DNA from: an uncultured Lachnospiraceae bacterium
Lineage (GTDB): Bacteria; Bacillota; Clostridia; Lachnospirales; Lachnospiraceae
NCBI GenBank assembly: GCA_902779395.1
Contig: CACZBK010000011.1
Span: 18,559-82,558, forward strand
Length of the DNA: 64,000 nt
Direction of reading: 5' to 3'
The notes beneath the pieces were generated by a model, which was given only the letters and a program-made list of their open reading frames with translations, had not been told where the DNA came from and did no database searches. The position numbers were made by a program, and so were the translations under genes. The stretch's first letter is position 1; each line of letters begins with the position of its first letter. Positions 62,459-64,000 of the stretch are shown one piece after another.

Positions 62459-62694
62459 TCCGCTCCCACCATTGCATCACGCCTGCTGTCCCTGTCATAA
62501 ATCTCATAATCCACGGTAAGGCCCTTATTTTTTAGACGTTCATTCTGAAGCTGCAGAACATAGCTGATGTCATTATCGGCAAAGGATATCTTTGTACCGT
62601 TTCCGATGGCCGAACCCAGCGTAGCCACAAAAGTATTCAGTTTCTGTCTGAAGGAATCTTTCAGCTCTGTGATCTTAAAGAAATTGTATCCCAT
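62392..62694 (-). pseudogene. Truncated paralogue of the Tim44-like zinc-ribbon protein
   Basis: The first 90 codons, MGYNFFKITELKDSFRQKLN to WRDAHYESFVC, align with the start of the protein at 30207-31475 (about 75% identity). After that the frame enters the Rpn fragment and stops. Zinc ribbons and membrane helices are lost. The ribosome binding site GGGGGG is intact. Confidence 0.75.
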
Positions 62695-62755
62695 GCTTCT
62701 TCCCCCCTTTACTCATGATAATATAGTAAATACCGCTACCCGGGGGTGCCTCCTG

Positions 62756-63568
62756 TCATTTTATTCTCCACACCTCAATATTATACCGTTCCTGATATTC
62801 CTGAGTCTGATGAATGTAGACGAAGCCTTTCAGATTATATTTCGTATAGACATCAACCGTGAGACTGTCAGCATCATCATTATCCGGAACCGCCGCATAT
62901 GCCGGGTATACTGTCATATCGTGGTAATGCTTTTTAAAATGCTCCAGATCCGTAAAATTATCCGAGCTGAGTATATATACATCAAAGATCTTTTTGTTAT
63001 CCCTGCAAAACACCTCATAATTACTGAAGGTAAGAGCATCAAGATCCTCAGAAGTAACTATGTAAAAATCCAAACTCCTGGGGTTCCTCGCTGCCCCAAG
63101 TATCGTCTGTACATCAGACGCATACATAAAATAGTCACGCTCATTAAAAGAATCATAACCCACGATAAATGATACCTTTGAATTATCCATTCCCAGTCTT
63201 GATACAAGAGATGCCAGAATACCACTTGAAAAATAATCCGTTTCCAGTGTATGTGTATCAATATCATATCTGGCATGATACTGTTTCCCGTTATTCTCGA
63301 TAATACCGTACAACTCGGGAAGCGCACTGTACTGGGTCAGGATATGATAATCACTTACCCAGGGGCGGACTGACCCTTCTACGTTTTTCAATTTATACCC
63401 CTGTCCGAATTCACTTTCGACAGCCTTGGCAAATTCATCTTTGTACTGCCTCTTATACGAGTTAGCCTGCGTATATGCTGCGGTCTTCTCACATCCTGTG
63501 ATACCGGATATCATCATGCATAAGAGGCACAGTGCCGTAAAAATCTTTCTTTTCTTTTTACTCATCAT
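62756..63568 (-). CDS. Lipoprotein
   Basis: About 270 residues. Signal MSKKKRKIFTALCLLCMMIS ends in the lipobox ITGC. The mature part is mixed alpha/beta with many aromatic residues (QARDYFM-like and YHDMTVYPAYAAVPD stretches) and no catalytic motif. Start is either ATG 63568 or the next codon; GGGAG is 8 bp before the former. Surface-located; family not recognised. Confidence 0.65.
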   Translation of the reverse strand: MMSKKKRKIFTALCLLCMMISGITGCEKTAAYTQANSYKRQYKDEFAKAVESEFGQGYKLKNVEGSVRPWVSDYHILTQYSALPELYGIIENNGKQYHARYDIDTHTLETDYFSSGILASLVSRLGMDNSKVSFIVGYDSFNERDYFMYASDVQTILGAARNPRSLDFYIVTSEDLDALTFSNYEVFCRDNKKIFDVYILSSDNFTDLEHFKKHYHDMTVYPAYAAVPDNDDADSLTVDVYTKYNLKGFVYIHQTQEYQERYNIEVWRIK

Positions 63569-63900
63569 CCCTGCCGCTCCCTTCTGTTTCATTAAGTATT
63601 CCGTGAATCCATTTTAACACAAAGACAGCGCAAATCAATCTGCTACGTTACCGGTGCAGATCGATCATCTCCGTTTCGTAGTATCAAACTCAACTGATAA
63701 GGACTGGAAATATCTGTCAGAATGCGTAATAATATGTTCATAAAGCTTCAGAAAACTATGAAACAGTTGTTATGAACTTTTTCAGATCATTTACAGTACT
63801 ATGCCAGAGAGGCCAGAGTCCGCAAGGATATTGAAGAAAAGTACGGTACGATCTTCAACTAATGCAAACTAATGCATTTTTCCGCCAACTAATGCGGGCA
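63569..63900. other. Gap with a short protein-like scrap
   Basis: No complete gene. A plus-strand frame of about 28 codons (to 63861) reads DHLQYYAREARVRKDIEEKY and may be the end of a lost gene. AACTAATGC occurs three times between 63858 and 63898. Confidence 0.35.
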
Positions 63901-63907
63901 AAATCAT

Positions 63908-64000
63908 AACCACCGGCTTAGCCGGTGGTTTGCTCTGCGGCTATAAGCCGCTGTTCCCTGCCTGCCTCTAAAGAGGCTCTGAAAAGTCCGCCTTCCGCAC
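63908..64000. mobile_element. Hairpin-rich end resembling an IS200/IS605-type element
   Basis: Three successive hairpins: AACCACCGGC-TTA-GCCGGTGGTT (63908-63930), GCGGCT-ATA-AGCCGC (63937-63951) and GCCTCT-AA-AGAGGC (63964-63977). Such hairpin rows occur at the ends of IS200/IS605 and TnpB-type elements. No transposase gene is in the window; it would lie beyond the right edge. Confidence 0.5.

Noticed and set aside
63858-63898. CRISPR-like array from three AACTAATGC units
   Set aside because: Units are 9 bp with unequal, very short gaps; no repeat-spacer structure.

Overview
The window looks like chromosomal DNA of a Clostridia bacterium, most likely Lachnospiraceae (Butyrivibrio/Roseburia-like). 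This rests on moderate GC, strong GGAGG-type ribosome binding sites, an arginine-to-spermidine operon of the carboxyspermidine type, and families common in that group (DUF4003, Mbeg1-like hydrolase, YdbC/PC4, Rpn-type nuclease remnants). No rRNA, tRNA or CRISPR array was seen. The family-level placement is inference.

Layout. 1-5.5 kb: 5' part of prfC, a polytopic GtrII-like membrane protein with phosphopentomutase (deoB), and an NAD-dependent epimerase-like gene. 5.6-12.2 kb: a six-gene minus-strand operon speA-speE-carboxyspermidine dehydrogenase-nspC-aguA-aguB, which should convert arginine to agmatine, putrescine and spermidine. 12.4-19.3 kb: a 1975-residue coiled-coil protein with an ABC1/UbiB-type kinase core, followed by a two-lobed GNAT-like partner. 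19.5-26.8 kb: cell-surface and regulatory genes (lipoproteins, Mbeg1-like hydrolase, membrane S41 peptidase, LytTR regulator with a membrane partner). 26.8-29.1 kb: small enzymes mixed with decayed genes. 29.1-35.3 kb: first copy of a small-peptide cassette, a Tim44-like zinc-ribbon membrane protein, phosphoesterase, lipoprotein, and a zinc-phospholipase-C-like protein preceded by a lone member of the acidic peptide family. 35.5-41.3 kb: exonuclease, DUF4003, lipoprotein, second PLPC-like gene, peroxiredoxin. 41.7-46.9 kb: MFS plus ABC exporter locus with a TetR regulator and two matching operators. 47-55.5 kb: accessory zone with three apparently toxin-less antitoxins, Rpn fragments, a truncated HsdM operon and the second small-peptide cassette. 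55.5-64 kb: secreted protein, second TetR with its operator, a three-gene operon GNAT-like / chaperone-like / calpain-like protease, further gene fragments, a lipoprotein, and hairpins resembling an IS200/IS605 end at the right edge.

Two things stand out. (1) Two operons each pair a large protein of eukaryote-like enzymatic type (an ABC1 kinase inside a giant coiled-coil protein; a calpain-family cysteine protease) with a two-lobed GNAT-like protein; the calpain operon also has a small YbjN/CesT-like protein in the position of a chaperone. A third GNAT-like gene survives as a pseudogene next to it. (2) A cassette of very small genes is present twice and as one lone member: an acidic peptide with a conserved tail ending DPYDEDN or DPFDDAN (A), a 57-59 residue protein ending in cysteines (B), a cysteine-rich mini-protein (C) and, in the intact copy, a Sel1-repeat protein. 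It is led by a conserved sequence holding a GTTAG-N6-CTAAY inverted repeat. I do not recognise this cassette as a described system.
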